This document shows, piece by piece, positions 47,100-58,130 of a stretch of DNA of 64,000 nucleotides; position 1 is the first letter of the stretch, and each line of letters begins with the position of its first letter. The DNA comes from Sipunculus nudus (taxonomy: Eukaryota; Annelida; Sipuncula; Golfingiida; Sipunculidae): contig CM049316.1 in the NCBI GenBank assembly GCA_026874595.1, positions 61,267,676 through 61,331,675 of the forward strand, given 5' to 3'. The translations under genes were made by a program, and so were the position numbers. The notes under the pieces are model-generated. The model did not search any database and had not been told where the DNA came from. It saw only the letters and a list, made by a program, of their open reading frames with translations.

Positions 47100-47990
47100 G
47101 ACAAAGAGGCCCCCTCCCACAATTTTGAAATTATCCCAGAGAGGGCCCACCCCCCCCCCCCCCCCCCCCCAGGAATTTCACAACTATCCCAAAGAGCTCC
47201 CTTCTTAGAATTTCATAATTATCTCAGAGGCTCCCTCCCAGAATAATTAACTTCTCAAATTGGGCCCTTTCTCCAAATTTCATAATTATCTTAAAGAGTC
47301 TCCTTCCGTGGATTTTATTATCATATCTAAGAGACCTATCCAAGAATTTCATTATTATCTCAAAGAGTCCACCTGACAGAATTTTATAATTATCTCAGTG
47401 AGACCCCCTCCCAGAAATTTAAAAAGATCTCAAAGAGGCCCCCTCACAGAATTTAACAATTATCTCAAAGAGGCCCCATCCCACAATTTTATAATTATTT
47501 CAAAGAGGCTCCATCCCACAATTTTATAATTATTTCAAAGAGGCTCCATCCCACAATTTTATAATTATTTCAAAGAGGCTCCATCCCACAATTTTATAAT
47601 TATCTCAAAGTGGCCCCATCTCACAATTTTATAATTATTTCAAAGAGGCTCCATCCCACAATTTTATAATTATTTCAAAGAGGCCCCATCCCACAATTTT
47701 ATAATTATTTCAAAGAGGCTCCATCCCACAATTTTATAATTATTTCAAAGAGGCTCCATTCCACAATTTTATTTATTATCTCAAAGAGGCCCCTCCCACA
47801 ACTTTATTTTTATCTCATAGAGCCCACACTCCCAGAATTTTATCAATTTAATCTCAAGAGAGACCCTCTCCTAGAAATTTAAAGTTATCTCAGAGACCCC
47901 TTACAGAATTTTATAACTATCTCAAAGAGGCCCCCTCCCAAATTTTATAATTATCTCCCACAGGCCCCCTCCCAGAGTTTTATAATTATC
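47100..47990. repeat. 35-bp minisatellite, about 25 units
   Basis: Units of about 35 bases with the core CACAATTTTATAATTATTTC followed by AAAGAGGCTCCATCC. The centre (about 47470-47770) is nearly homogeneous; the edges are degenerate with length changes. A 20-base C run (about 47151-47170) lies near the left edge. It is in a cytochrome b5 intron and non-coding. Confidence 0.92.
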
Positions 47991-48479
47991 TTCTCTCCAG
48001 TCACATATATTATGAAATATTTATATTTGGTTATACAAGAGTAAGTTTTCCTCAGCAACTGATATCTTGGACTAGTGTACCCCATCATCTGTGTATTAGG
48101 TATGAATGCTGTATAAACTGCAAATTTATAAAGAACTGTGCCCATACACGATGAATGCACCCTTACACAAGCCTTATGTGAGCTCTATTTATAAAACCTA
48201 CATGTAAACACAGATTTAAGCTTTACCATCTACAGCAGTGCTGACAGCAGAACCAGCTGACCTGAAAACTGATCAGAACAGCTCACAGCATGACAAGACT
48301 TGCACAAGGAGAGTGAATGAGGGGAAGTTAGCACAGCTAAAGGGTACAAGCACCAAACACTACAGCAACATATAAAACATGAAAGTCTCATTATACAAGT
48401 TTGTAATTTGTATCACTAGTAATATACCAATAATTTTAACACAAGACCTGTCAAATCCGGGTTTCAGTATAACACAAAA

Positions 48480-48690
48480 TGGTTGCCCGAATGAATGGTT
48501 TCCAGAAACTGGGAGAAATTAACCTGTCAGGGTTTGATAAGGGCAGGGGTTTTGACATGAAAGTATTCTGTTGACAGCATCTACGAGAGAATCTATCTGC
48601 AGAGGGTGTTTTGGTGCCAAGGTGACATGTATCTGCAAAGTTTAGAGTTGAATATCACTTTTTTTTGTGCCATGCCCAAATCTTCTAAGT
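48480..48690 (+). repeat. Dispersed repeat, copy 1
   Basis: GAGAATCTATCTGCAGAG, TTTTGGTGCCAAGGTGACATG and CAAAGTTTAGA...ATATCACTTTTTT match the sequence at 63880-64000 in the same orientation. The family is not recognised. Confidence 0.6.
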
Positions 48691-49042
48691 ACAGTATGAT
48701 TCTGATATACAGAGAAATTCTTACACCTGGGCCTGGCTAAGATATAGAGTACCATAGCAATAATGCTGAAAGAGGATGACAGGGACTTAAAATGTAGCTA
48801 TGCGGACCTCTGGTAAAACTAACAGCTAGAACCTATCAGCTATATAACATAAGGGTTGCTTTCTTGAACCTCTTCTAAGCTGCTAAAAGTGCTATTCTTA
48901 TCAGCAAAATCTGAAGGGGTAGAAGATCTACTTGAGCATTTTGTTGATAATTTTGTCAACTGTGTTGTGAAAATGAATATAGACCAACGACCAGATGACA
49001 AGTACAGATGCCAAAAGCACTTAGTTCACTGTGCACATCTGT

Positions 49043-51477
49043 AAACAAGTGGCCCATGGGTCATGACGCTCAGCTGCCAAGCATGACCTGCGACATCATG
49101 GGCTGAGATTCACAACTTCCAGTCAAATTTTGAAGAACCAATTTGCCAATTTGTTGAAATTTTCTACGACAACAGAAATATATATCACCTATGTCTGGTT
49201 AAAACACAGTGAATTGATGGTCTGAGGAAAATGTATGATTGTTAAGGTATCCAGAACTATTCCCATAGCTTACTTGATACCTGTCAGTCTCAAAAGGAAC
49301 ACCACAAAGGGCAAATATAAGATCAAAATATATAGCAAAAAATCAAGGAAATCCATGCAAGAATTATTGAGAAACAGGTGCTTCTGTATGAATTTTTATT
49401 CAATACAAGCCAACTGTACTGCACTTTCATATATGATGATAATATTTATTAAGAAATATTTGACCCAATCCTTTGCAAGATTACATTAATATACGTCCGA
49501 CTGCCTTCACTTTAACAGTTCTTGAGATAATATGATCAAAAGGAATTTAAAGATGGTTGCCTGGTGGCCATTTTGGACTTCTGACAGGTCTGAAATCAGA
49601 CAACAACCATTCTCTAAATCAGACCAAAAATTGAAGGAAAATTACTGAAACTGCACTGAAAAAAGGATTTCTAAGGTGGCTAACTGGCAGACATAATGGA
49701 TTTCTGACAAGTCTGACATTTAATATCACACATCCTCCAATAAGAGACCAAACTTTGGGCAAATTCTCCAAATGATGTTACAGAAATGAATGTCCAAAAC
49801 AATTCAAAAGGCATGTTCAGGCGCTCATATCAGATTTATAGATATGCAAATGTAAAAGTGAAGGTCCAATATTTTTTATTATCACTCTGCTTTTCAATGG
49901 GATCAGCAGGGTTGGTAAACTGCAAAACCTGAAAGAAAAGAAATGCAGAAAGCAAGCATAGCTAAGAGTCTTGTAATAAAATAAAGCCATCCTAAATCAA
50001 GTACACATCCACATATTATGAGAACAAACACTTGCTTTTATATGTGGTGATTTATATAAAAATATACAGATATCTAGGAAACTAAGTTAATTGCTATGAT
50101 TCCATAAAATAAACTGCAAAATGTTCCCATCATCTTATAAATCAGTAGCTAAACCTTAATACTATACTCTCATAGTGTTAATTCCTGGCTTAAGTATTCC
50201 AACAACAGTGTTTTGTTATGCAGTAACTAGGTACTTATCACTCAGCCTTATCACTTAATAGCCTGATACAAAAGGGAGTCATATGTCACCAGTGTCACTC
50301 ACAATTACAGCCACATGGTGAGATGTACAAGCTGGAGTGCAAGCTTATATATACAAGAAAAATAGAGATGGTCTACAAAATAAGTTGACCTGACCTATGA
50401 CCTTGGCCTTTAGCCCACATATCAACTGGATTCTTTCTAAATGATGGGTAACTACTAACCAATTACATCTGGCTGTTTGTAATTACTTGGCAACCTATGA
50501 GTGAATAACTTAGACCTGCAACCTTTAACCTCCTGACCAGCTGACCTCAAAATCAATTAGTTATTTCTTCATGCAAAAAGACCCATAAATATGAAGTTTG
50601 AATCACATTCAGTGATGCATAGATGTGGCATATGTGAAAGACTGAAGGTTTGGGTTGAACAGTTTCACTTGAAATATGTTCACAAGCTTTTAGAACAATA
50701 TTGTGACCTTGACCTTTGACCTTTTGAACTCAACATCAATAGGCTTCTTCCCCTATTGGTAGGTAAGCCATATATGACAGATGGAAAGTATAGATTGAAA
50801 AGTTTGCCTGGAAATGACTCCACGCAAGAAGAGGGTGCTGTGAACTTGACCTTTGACCTCAAAATCAACAGGTCTTTTCCCCTGTTGGCAGAGAAGCGAT
50901 ATCAGTGCTGAAAGGTTTGGAATGAAAGGTCTAGCTTGAAATGTGTCCACAACCTTTTCAAAGAAGTGGATCCTGTGACCCTGACCTTTGACCTTGTGAC
51001 CTCAACATCTGTAGGATTCTTCTCCCACTTAGTAGGTGAGCTATATGTGAAAGATCAAAGAATTGGGATGAAAGGTTTGGCTTAAAATGCATCCACAGGC
51101 TTTTCAAAGAAGTTGGTTCTGTGACCTTGACCTTTGACCTTGTGACCTCAAAATAGTTATGGTTCTTCTCCTGTTGAAAGGTGAGCTGTATGTGAAAGAT
51201 GTAAGGCTTGGGATGAAAATTTTGGCTAAAAGAATTATTTCTGGGGGGTGCAAACACACCCCATAACTTGGAGAATATAGGTCGCAGAGACCTAATTTCA
51301 GGTTTGCAAGGAGATCTTTTTAGAACCTCTAAGACTGCATAGGGTTCATGGCCCTAGCCCCTACGGTTACAATTTGTGCCCTGCTAACGGCTGGCTGGCC
51401 GGCCGGACAGACGGAAGGACGACGGACAAAGACCCATCGCTATAGCCCAGCATGACTGAAAGTCAGCTGAGCTAAAA
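49043..51477 (+). mobile_element. Helitron-like element (GAGCTAAAA family), chimaeric
   Basis: It has the same 5' end as 36214 (AACAAGTGGCCCATGGGTCA then GCTCAGCTG) and the same 3' end as 39778 (GACGG microsatellite, CAGCATGACTGAAAGTCAG, CTGAGCTAAAA). The interior differs. From about 50600 to 51240 it holds about four ~145-bp modules with TGACCTTTGACCT. Only about 51241-51400 matches the 339-bp unit of the 36-39 kb element. It encloses the candidate alternative exon at 49836-49928 in the opposite sense. Confidence 0.72.
49836..49928 (-). CDS. Candidate alternative terminal exon of cytochrome b5
   Basis: On the minus strand, TTTCTTTTCTTTCAG precedes GTTTTGCAG, and a phase-0 frame reads VLQFTNPADPIEKQ then SDNKKYWTFTFTFAYL and stops (TAA at 49836-49838). 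Joined to the exon at 52695 it would end the protein without a membrane anchor, giving a soluble form. A weak donor (A|GTGATA at 49885) would instead cause a frameshift into the linker exon. It lies inside a transposon interior, so chance is a real alternative. Confidence 0.25.
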   Translation of the reverse strand, partial: VLQFTNPADPIEKQSDNKKYWTFTFTFAYL

Positions 51478-51479
51478 AC

Positions 51480-52690
51480 CGTGTATTTTGTAAGGCTGGC
51501 ACATTTATGTAATACAAGGCCCAAAGGCTGAAGCATTTTATGCAAGTGGCTGGGCACATGTTTTCATTAAAACAATATTGGTGAAGTCTGCAAAAAGAAT
51601 TAATAAATGTACCAAAAAGTTTATATGGAACAAAAGAATGAAGGTCTTATTCATCTTGTTCATGACAACAAAGGACCTCTTGTTTCCAAATCAGGATGTG
51701 AATTGGTCCAAAAACCAGCTCTCAAATTTAGAATATGCTTGGAAATTTCACAGAAAATCAGTGCTGCTTTAGCAGTGTCTAAACAAATATTGATAATACT
51801 TGGGGAGGTAGTTCCAACAGGATATACAAAAGGCTGGACACAAGTCATTATTTATTATAATATTTTGGGGGAAATCTTTCGGCAAAAAGAGCACAGCAAG
51901 GGTGCATCACATATATTGTGATCCCACCGACCTCATTTAATATACATGAGTTTTACCAAGAATTTAATTCAAGTGACAGCTAATGGAAAATATTATGATT
52001 TTATGAAAACCCATAATATTTTTGCTATGTCTTCATAATGCCATCAAAGTTTGGTGACCTCTGACCTCAACAAATATGCATGGATTTTGCATATGATTAA
52101 ACTTGGGTTAGTTAATCTATTAGTAAGCAGTTATGGAGAGTTATTTAAAATTCCTCAGATTTTTCCTGAGTCATCAAAATACCGCCTTATGATGAATACT
52201 ACATTTTTTAGCTGAGATATCTTAATGTTATCTTTAAGTGGAATGTCACTAGTTTTCTCAAAGGATCTTCCAGGGATTTTGCACAGCGTATGATTTACCA
52301 TAATTTACAATAGGTCTCCCAGTAAGCTATGACCAGTTGGATGGCGTTACTATGCTAAATCATGTGTATCATTTATTTCAAAACTGTTGTGCTAGATGAC
52401 TTGCATCACCTTAGCTGTAATGCAAATGAATTTGAACTTAGTTACAACAAAGTAAAATTTGCAGCATGTTGGACAAGCAGCCAGTATGGTTAGGGTGAAA
52501 GATCTGTTTCCAGTCTTGAGTATGCATGCCAAAAAATCATGTTAGTTCTGGTTACAGCTGATAAAGACTGAATGAGACTTTCATGCCTGTTATCAACATG
52601 AAGGTTAACAAAAAGTACAACAGTGAAGGTACAACAACTTATCAGATAAGATAAAGAGTACAAAAGGATACTATATTGTCTACTCTGGAT
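51480..52690. other. Intronic stretch, no feature recognised
   Basis: A 104-codon open frame at 51607-51921 has no recognised motif and no splice support. Nothing else stands out. Confidence 0.45.
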
Positions 52691-52694
52691 TTAC

Positions 52695-52721
52695 CTGTGC
52701 ATGGGGCTTCTCTCTGTCTGC
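52695..52721 (-). CDS. CYB5: Cytochrome b5, 27-base micro-exon
   Basis: The acceptor is AATCCCCAG and the donor CACAG|GTAAAT. It encodes ADREKPHAQ in phase 0 at both ends. It continues the core exon after IGVLAE, in the position of the family's conserved acidic end of the haem domain. It is short, but both splice sites are strong. Confidence 0.65.
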
Positions 52722-53541
52722 CTGGGGATTACAGAAAAAAATAACCAACACTTAATTACAACAACACACTTACATGTCCCCTACCTGCAATAAAATATAA
52801 TTATTAAGTATGACATTCTTGCAAGAAAATGTGGAACTGCTCACTTTTATAGATATAACTCATTTATTTGATATATAATCCCATAACCATATATCAGACA
52901 TATGTAAAATACCAAGCTTTATGTTTATGCATGAAGCAAGATAAAGCCCAAGGCGAAAATCAAGTCTTAATTGAACCTTTAAGCTGGATTTCCATGAATC
53001 TGCTAGCCTGGTCTGCATGCAGAGTCCGAAATGTGCAAATAAGCTGTTTCTGCTATACAAGATTAACTGTTTCTATGTGAACATACATATACACTCCATA
53101 TATGCATCCGCAAAAACAGACCCCATCAAAGTTGATTAGGGAACCATTCAGGTTATCTGGGGATTGCAAACTAAAAAAGATATTTTCCTGCAAAACCCCG
53201 GGGTCAGGTCACTGGGTGCAATTTAAATCTTTGAGCAAATTCTTTTTTACTGGTGTCCTTGTGGTATTAAAAAAGAGGTTAGTGAATGTTTGTCCATCAG
53301 AAAACTCTTACGTATTTGTGGATACAGATTTGACGGATTGTGCACTACTCAGTGTGAGTTTGTATGCCAAATTGCGGATACACCGAAACACAGCTTAAAC
53401 GTGAAAGAAGCGACCAGGTGGAAAGTAAGCATTAACAGACAGTGAAAAAGCTGCTATAGTGAGGTCACAAACCATTCATCATAAGCACGATGCTTTGCTG
53501 CTGCATTTACCTGTATCATAAGCTCATTAAATATATCTTAC

Positions 53542-53633
53542 CTCTGCCAGCACACCTATTTCATACTCCTTCATCAGTTCTCTAGCATCACTTGAATGCC
53601 CTACATCTTCAAATGCTTCTGTTGCAAACCCAC
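53542..53633 (-). CDS. CYB5: Cytochrome b5, haem-core exon
   Basis: The acceptor is TTTACTTTCAG and the donor GCAGAG|GTAAGA. The exon is 92 bases, entered in phase 1 and left in phase 0. It encodes [20 protein letters not shown] then [10 protein letters not shown]. This is the second half of the cytochrome b5 haem domain; His in VGHS is the second axial haem ligand. Cytochrome b5 carries electrons to desaturases, P450s and methaemoglobin-type acceptors. The preceding exon with the HPGG histidine was searched for and not found before 64 kb, so the gene is incomplete here. Confidence 0.93.
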
Positions 53634-53761
53634 CTGAAAGTAAAATACAGTCTCTTTTGAATTACAGTCTTTCAAAGAATACTTGCTGCAGTCCAGCTAT
53701 GAATGGTCTGCCGTTTGCAGTAGTCTCAGGGAAGTCTCATCCAATCAAATCAATGGATAGT

Positions 53762-53912
53762 GTAAAGTGGAACCAATCTGACCACTTGTACCCTAGACTG
53801 TACCAAAAGTATTCACATTGGTTATAACTGACCTGTCTAACAAGACCAACAGTAAATAAACAGCACTTTTGGTCAGTCCCATGGGTGGTCTTACAACACA
53901 GGTTTCACTGTA
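53762..53912. mobile_element. 151-bp MITE, second copy
   Basis: The inverse of this segment matches 24621-24769: TACAGTGAAACCTGTGTTGT, ACCCATGGGACTG and GTTAGACAGGTCAGTT. The left end TAAAGTGGAACC is its diverged partner terminus. It lies about 130 bases upstream of the cytochrome b5 core exon in transcript sense. Confidence 0.72.
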
Positions 53913-54000
53913 ATCAATTCAAAACAATGGAACTGTAATGATAAATTTTCTCAGGATATGTATTGCTTCATTTTCCTCAAAATAAAAAAAAGGAGACAAT

Positions 54001-54377
54001 TAGTGGTAGGAGCTGGTTTGCTGATGATTGATTATTAATCAATTATTTTATGGACTTTCAATATTAATTTGAAATTTGGTGTATACTAGTACCTAAAATA
54101 TTGACTTGAGTAAAAAGTCTGACATGCACATCGGTATTCATAATGAAACCATCAATCCACCCGCATCCAAGGTCGACTTGCCGTCAGAGGATTGTTGGCT
54201 GTGCAAGGTTCCCTTTTGATGATGTTTGTTTATATCTCTGACAGGACTAGATTCTTTGCATGTGAATACATGATTGTTTTTAATCAATTATACAAAAATG
54301 CAATCTATTAAACTGATTTTGAAAGAAAACAACCAATCGTTGATTTAATCAATTAATCAGCAATGAGCACACCACTA
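54001..54377. mobile_element. 377-bp hAT MITE, decayed TSD
   Basis: The ends TAGTGGTAGG and CACACCACTA match those at 7067-7611. GATGATTGATTATTAATC just inside the left end is also shared. The flanking 8-mers GAGACAAT and AAGATAAT agree at 6 of 8 positions. It belongs to the same family as the nested MITE at 7067 but is older. Confidence 0.78.
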
Positions 54378-54379
54378 AA

Positions 54380-55420
54380 GATAATACATATAAATAAAGT
54401 ATAAATACTGTGATTTAGATTCCAAGCTAAATTTCTTCCTAACTTACAGAATGACAACCAAATTCCCTCCTGTAAAATTAATTTCACATATGATTAAAAT
54501 TTTGATCTGGGCCGGTCCAGCTTACAATCTGGGTCATTTTAGGTCACAATTACATCAGAGTTGGATGTGTACTATAAAAGTTTTATCTGATTTGATTGAT
54601 CCAAAGTTCTCTGGTAAATCCCAAGTCTGACTTGACATTCATCCAGTTATAGACTGAACTTCATCTTATTTCTGGACTTGCATAAACATGATCTGCCGAT
54701 CTCATCAGACCTATTTAAAGCTAATTTGTGAGAGTACAATAAGGCTCAACAAACATACTGAATTACCATTAGATACTTGGTCAACTGATTACTATTAATA
54801 TTCTTTGGCTCTGTGTGAATATCAGGCCTCGCCCATCTCTGACACTGATCTTAATTTTTCTGTTACTCCGTGAATTTTAAGTTTGTGTAATTATTAATGT
54901 TTAAAGTCAACACTTTATATAACAATATGACATTACAACTAATAAAATGTTTCATCCTTATTTTAAAAGAATCATATATATGCTGTGTTTCTATTTCAAC
55001 AGGGGAAAACTATCTTGTGCACTTGTAGGCATTGGTCTTGGAAGAATTAACTGCATTTTGTTCTGCACTTTTTTAAACTTAGCTAAGTATAACCTATTTT
55101 ATTCTTAGCAAGCTTATCATTACGATATCCCCCCTTCCCCAAGTTTGAAGTGTCTTCATGATGAGTATAATCATGGAGTTATAATGCATCTATATATAAA
55201 GATATTATAATATATATTATAACTAAGATATAATCCATGTTCAAATTTCAGTGTTTTTTTAAGATTATTTTGGTGGAGCAAACCACCTCAATTTTAATGC
55301 TAGCTTAACTAAGTACTATGTTGGCTTACACAGACCTGCAGAATCCCTTTGCAGTTTCAGACTATGTGAGTAATGTGACAGGTGCTTACATGCGATGATT
55401 CTGCATCAACCAGCCTTGGT
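54380..55420. other. Stretch without recognised feature
   Basis: AT-rich; no exon, domain or terminal repeat seen. The cytochrome b5 HPGG exon was looked for here without success. Confidence 0.45.
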
Positions 55421-55424
55421 GTAC

Positions 55425-55667
55425 CACTGCTGCGGGTCTTGGGTGAGTGTTATCCCTATTGCTTGGTCATAGCATTTGGACCCCCTCCCAAGAAAGGTGC
55501 ACTTGTTTGTGAGTGAAACACGACTGTTGGGCACAGTCTCCCTAGTAAGTGCAAAGGGCTCAACCTCGTTGGGGACCGAGTGTGAAAAATCTCAATGCCT
55601 CGGCTGAGATTCTAACTCACAATCTCCAAGCTTTGAGCCCTAAGCTCTTCCCCTACTGTGTTGTGCT
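55425..55667 (-). mobile_element. tRNA-derived SINE, copy 2 (diverged)
   Basis: Same orientation and layout as the SINE at 9880-10127: CCTATTGCTTGGTCATAGCA, GGGCACAGTCTCCC and CCTCGGCTGAGATTCTAAC correspond to the same positions there. The B box has decayed (GTTAGAATC), as has the A box. It is an older copy. Confidence 0.75.
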
Positions 55668-55679
55668 GAGACACGTGCA

Positions 55680-57540
55680 TGGTGCCGAGTTGTGTGTATG
55701 GTGCTGGGACCTGTGTGTGGTGCTAAGATGGTGTGGTGCTGAGACCTGTACGTGGTGTCAAGTACTGTTTGCTGCATTTATCATCACCTTATCTTGGAGC
55801 TCCACCATTATTCTCTTTTAAATAGGAAGGGCTGACACAGTTGGCACCCCTCTCATTGTTGTAAGTTTGTTGATGAGTTGCACTAATAATAATAGGCATT
55901 GGGTTGTGTCTTTGTGTACTGACATCAAGGACAACCTCAATATAATAGACCAAAATCTTCGTCAAGTGAATTCTTATCTAACTTTCAAGGCTAATATTCA
56001 TAACATAAAGTATTCTTTATGGTAATTATTAATTGTTATTTGTTAAGTTCAAATATTTGATGTATTAATTCATGCCCTTTTTTTATCATCACATGTGTAT
56101 TAATACTGAGTTTTTTTACCAACCCTAGCAATGCACCAATGATAATTGCTTTGTAGTTTGTGATGTTATACAGGAAACATATGCAGGTAAAAAAAAAATC
56201 ACAAATGTAACAGATTAATTTTTTTATATTAATAACAGTTTGAGTATTTTACTTATAAGCAGTTATACATTTATTTAAGTGGAACCACTCCTTATGGGCA
56301 CTTCTGTATTAATGGCTCCTCCTATTTATAGCCACTTATGGGCAGTTCCTTGAAAGAAGGTCCCAAAATCTTACCTCCCTACTAAGAACATCTCTATACT
56401 GCAGGCAAAAACGTCTGGTCCTGTCAGTGACAGTATACAGAGGTTCTACTGTATTTACATTAATAAATCATAACAAACTAGTTACAATAACTAATGTGTG
56501 GCACTCTCCATGGCTCAGATGATGGTGTTTGGTAGTCTGTAGCGGTGTAGGAAACCAGAGGTTCCAGAGAAGACCACAAATAAATATTTACTTTTAAAAA
56601 TATGCTGATACCATTACTTAGTCATTAATAGTCACCCATGTACTACTAATGCATCAATGGACATTGAACTGCTCATTCAAGCAAGTACTTTGTCACCACA
56701 TCTATGAAAATTTGTGATTTAGTCACTTTTATTTTATTTATTGCTTTTGCAATTGCTGTGTTTTAAAATCAGTTTTCAACACACACTGACCTTCAAAATA
56801 TTTCGCATAATCCAAGGAACAATCAAAATATTTTCCTAAGAGTCAGGGCTCTTTGTGTTTTGTGATCTGAAAGCCTTTTTAATTCTTTGGAAAATTTGAA
56901 ATAATCATAAAGACTAATACATTATTTAAGATGGATAAAAAAATTCTGAAAAATTAAGTTGAAAAAGTATGACAAGAATAGTCCATGCAAAATACATCTA
57001 TGTTGCAAGACATGTCAAATTTATTTTGTTTTCATATTAATGTGTGCATTTGGCAGTTTTTCTTGGTCCAATATTACAACGTGAACTGATTAATGCACCA
57101 CTCCCTGTTCCAAGCATTAACTGGTGACAACAAACCCATACTGATCTGCTGCTGATTTATCTATCATACACTGACCTACTTTTGGGCAGATCCTGCCCAT
57201 ACATGTCTGCACATTTAAATAAAGTCTGTATTTACCTTCATCATAAAACAAACCCTTCTTAATTTGTAACCTTATTTCCATCAGTGAGGCATGATTTTCC
57301 CTCATCTTATTGTCCTTATTGACATTTTATTTTTTTTAGTACAAAAAGTTAACCTTGGGGTCATTATTAATCATGACTTAGAGAATCTAAGTATATCTAC
57401 TCTCATTATGATAAAGTTTGATATTTAATTACAAGTCTGATGCACTTATTTCATTAAAATGTTTTAAATGTATTCAAAACCTGATCTTTGAGTGACATGT
57501 GGCTACGGTATACATTACTGAAGAGCTAGTAAAAAAATTA
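55680..57540. other. Stretch without recognised feature
   Basis: No exon or repeat terminus is recognised. Confidence 0.4.
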
Positions 57541-57544
57541 TCAC

Positions 57545-57577
57545 TAAATCCCCCACTCCGCTGAGGCAGGGGATAAT
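57545..57577 (+). mobile_element. Solo Helitron-like 3' hairpin (GGGGATAATA type)
   Basis: CCCCCACTCCGCTGAGGCAG and GGGATAATATG form a CCCC/GGGG hairpin with an ATAATA tail, like 27832-27860 and 45850-45866, but without the microsatellite. Confidence 0.35.
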
Positions 57578-57762
57578 ATGAGGTCTCATCATCAAAAGCA
57601 AGTTGAGGGTAAACTGTTGACATTATGATTAAAAATATATTGTGTTTGTTCAAGTTGTTTTTTTAAATGAAATCAGAATTTTCCAATTGCCATTAACAAT
57701 CAATAGTTATTGTTGATAAGATTTTTTGCACCTAATATTTGATATTATTACTTCACTTTATA

Positions 57763-57795
57763 TAACAAGGGACCCATGGGTCACGGGCTCAGCTG
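57763..57795 (+). mobile_element. Solo 5' end of the GAGCTAAAA family
   Basis: AACAAGGGACCCATGGGTCA followed by CGGGCTCAGCTG matches the 5' ends at 36214 and 49043. No corresponding interior or 3' end follows; the next element begins at 58131. Confidence 0.6.
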
Positions 57796-58130
57796 TTATA
57801 TATATGATAAAAAAATATGATTTAGAAATGAGGCACATGCTTGTTTTGTTTGGAAATAAATACAAGCTGTATTATGAGTTGTGGGTGTTTAGCTTATGTA
57901 TGATTTTGATAGTATCTTTGGAGACAGGGAAGAGGATTGATTACATTTATTTTATTAACAAATGGAGTGCTATTGTCACACAGATTTTGGCTTGGCCATA
58001 AAACTTATAAGCAGAACATATAATATAAGAATTTAACTATTTGTTAAAAATAATTACAAATTGTCCCAAATATATTTTTTATTAAAAATAATAAGAGAAT
58101 CGTATGATTTTTTAAAATAAAATACAACTG

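Noticed and set aside
51607-51921. 104-codon plus-strand open frame as a gene
   Set aside because: No domain, no clear splice sites or promoter, in the antisense of a cytochrome b5 intron; the length is within chance for AT-rich DNA.
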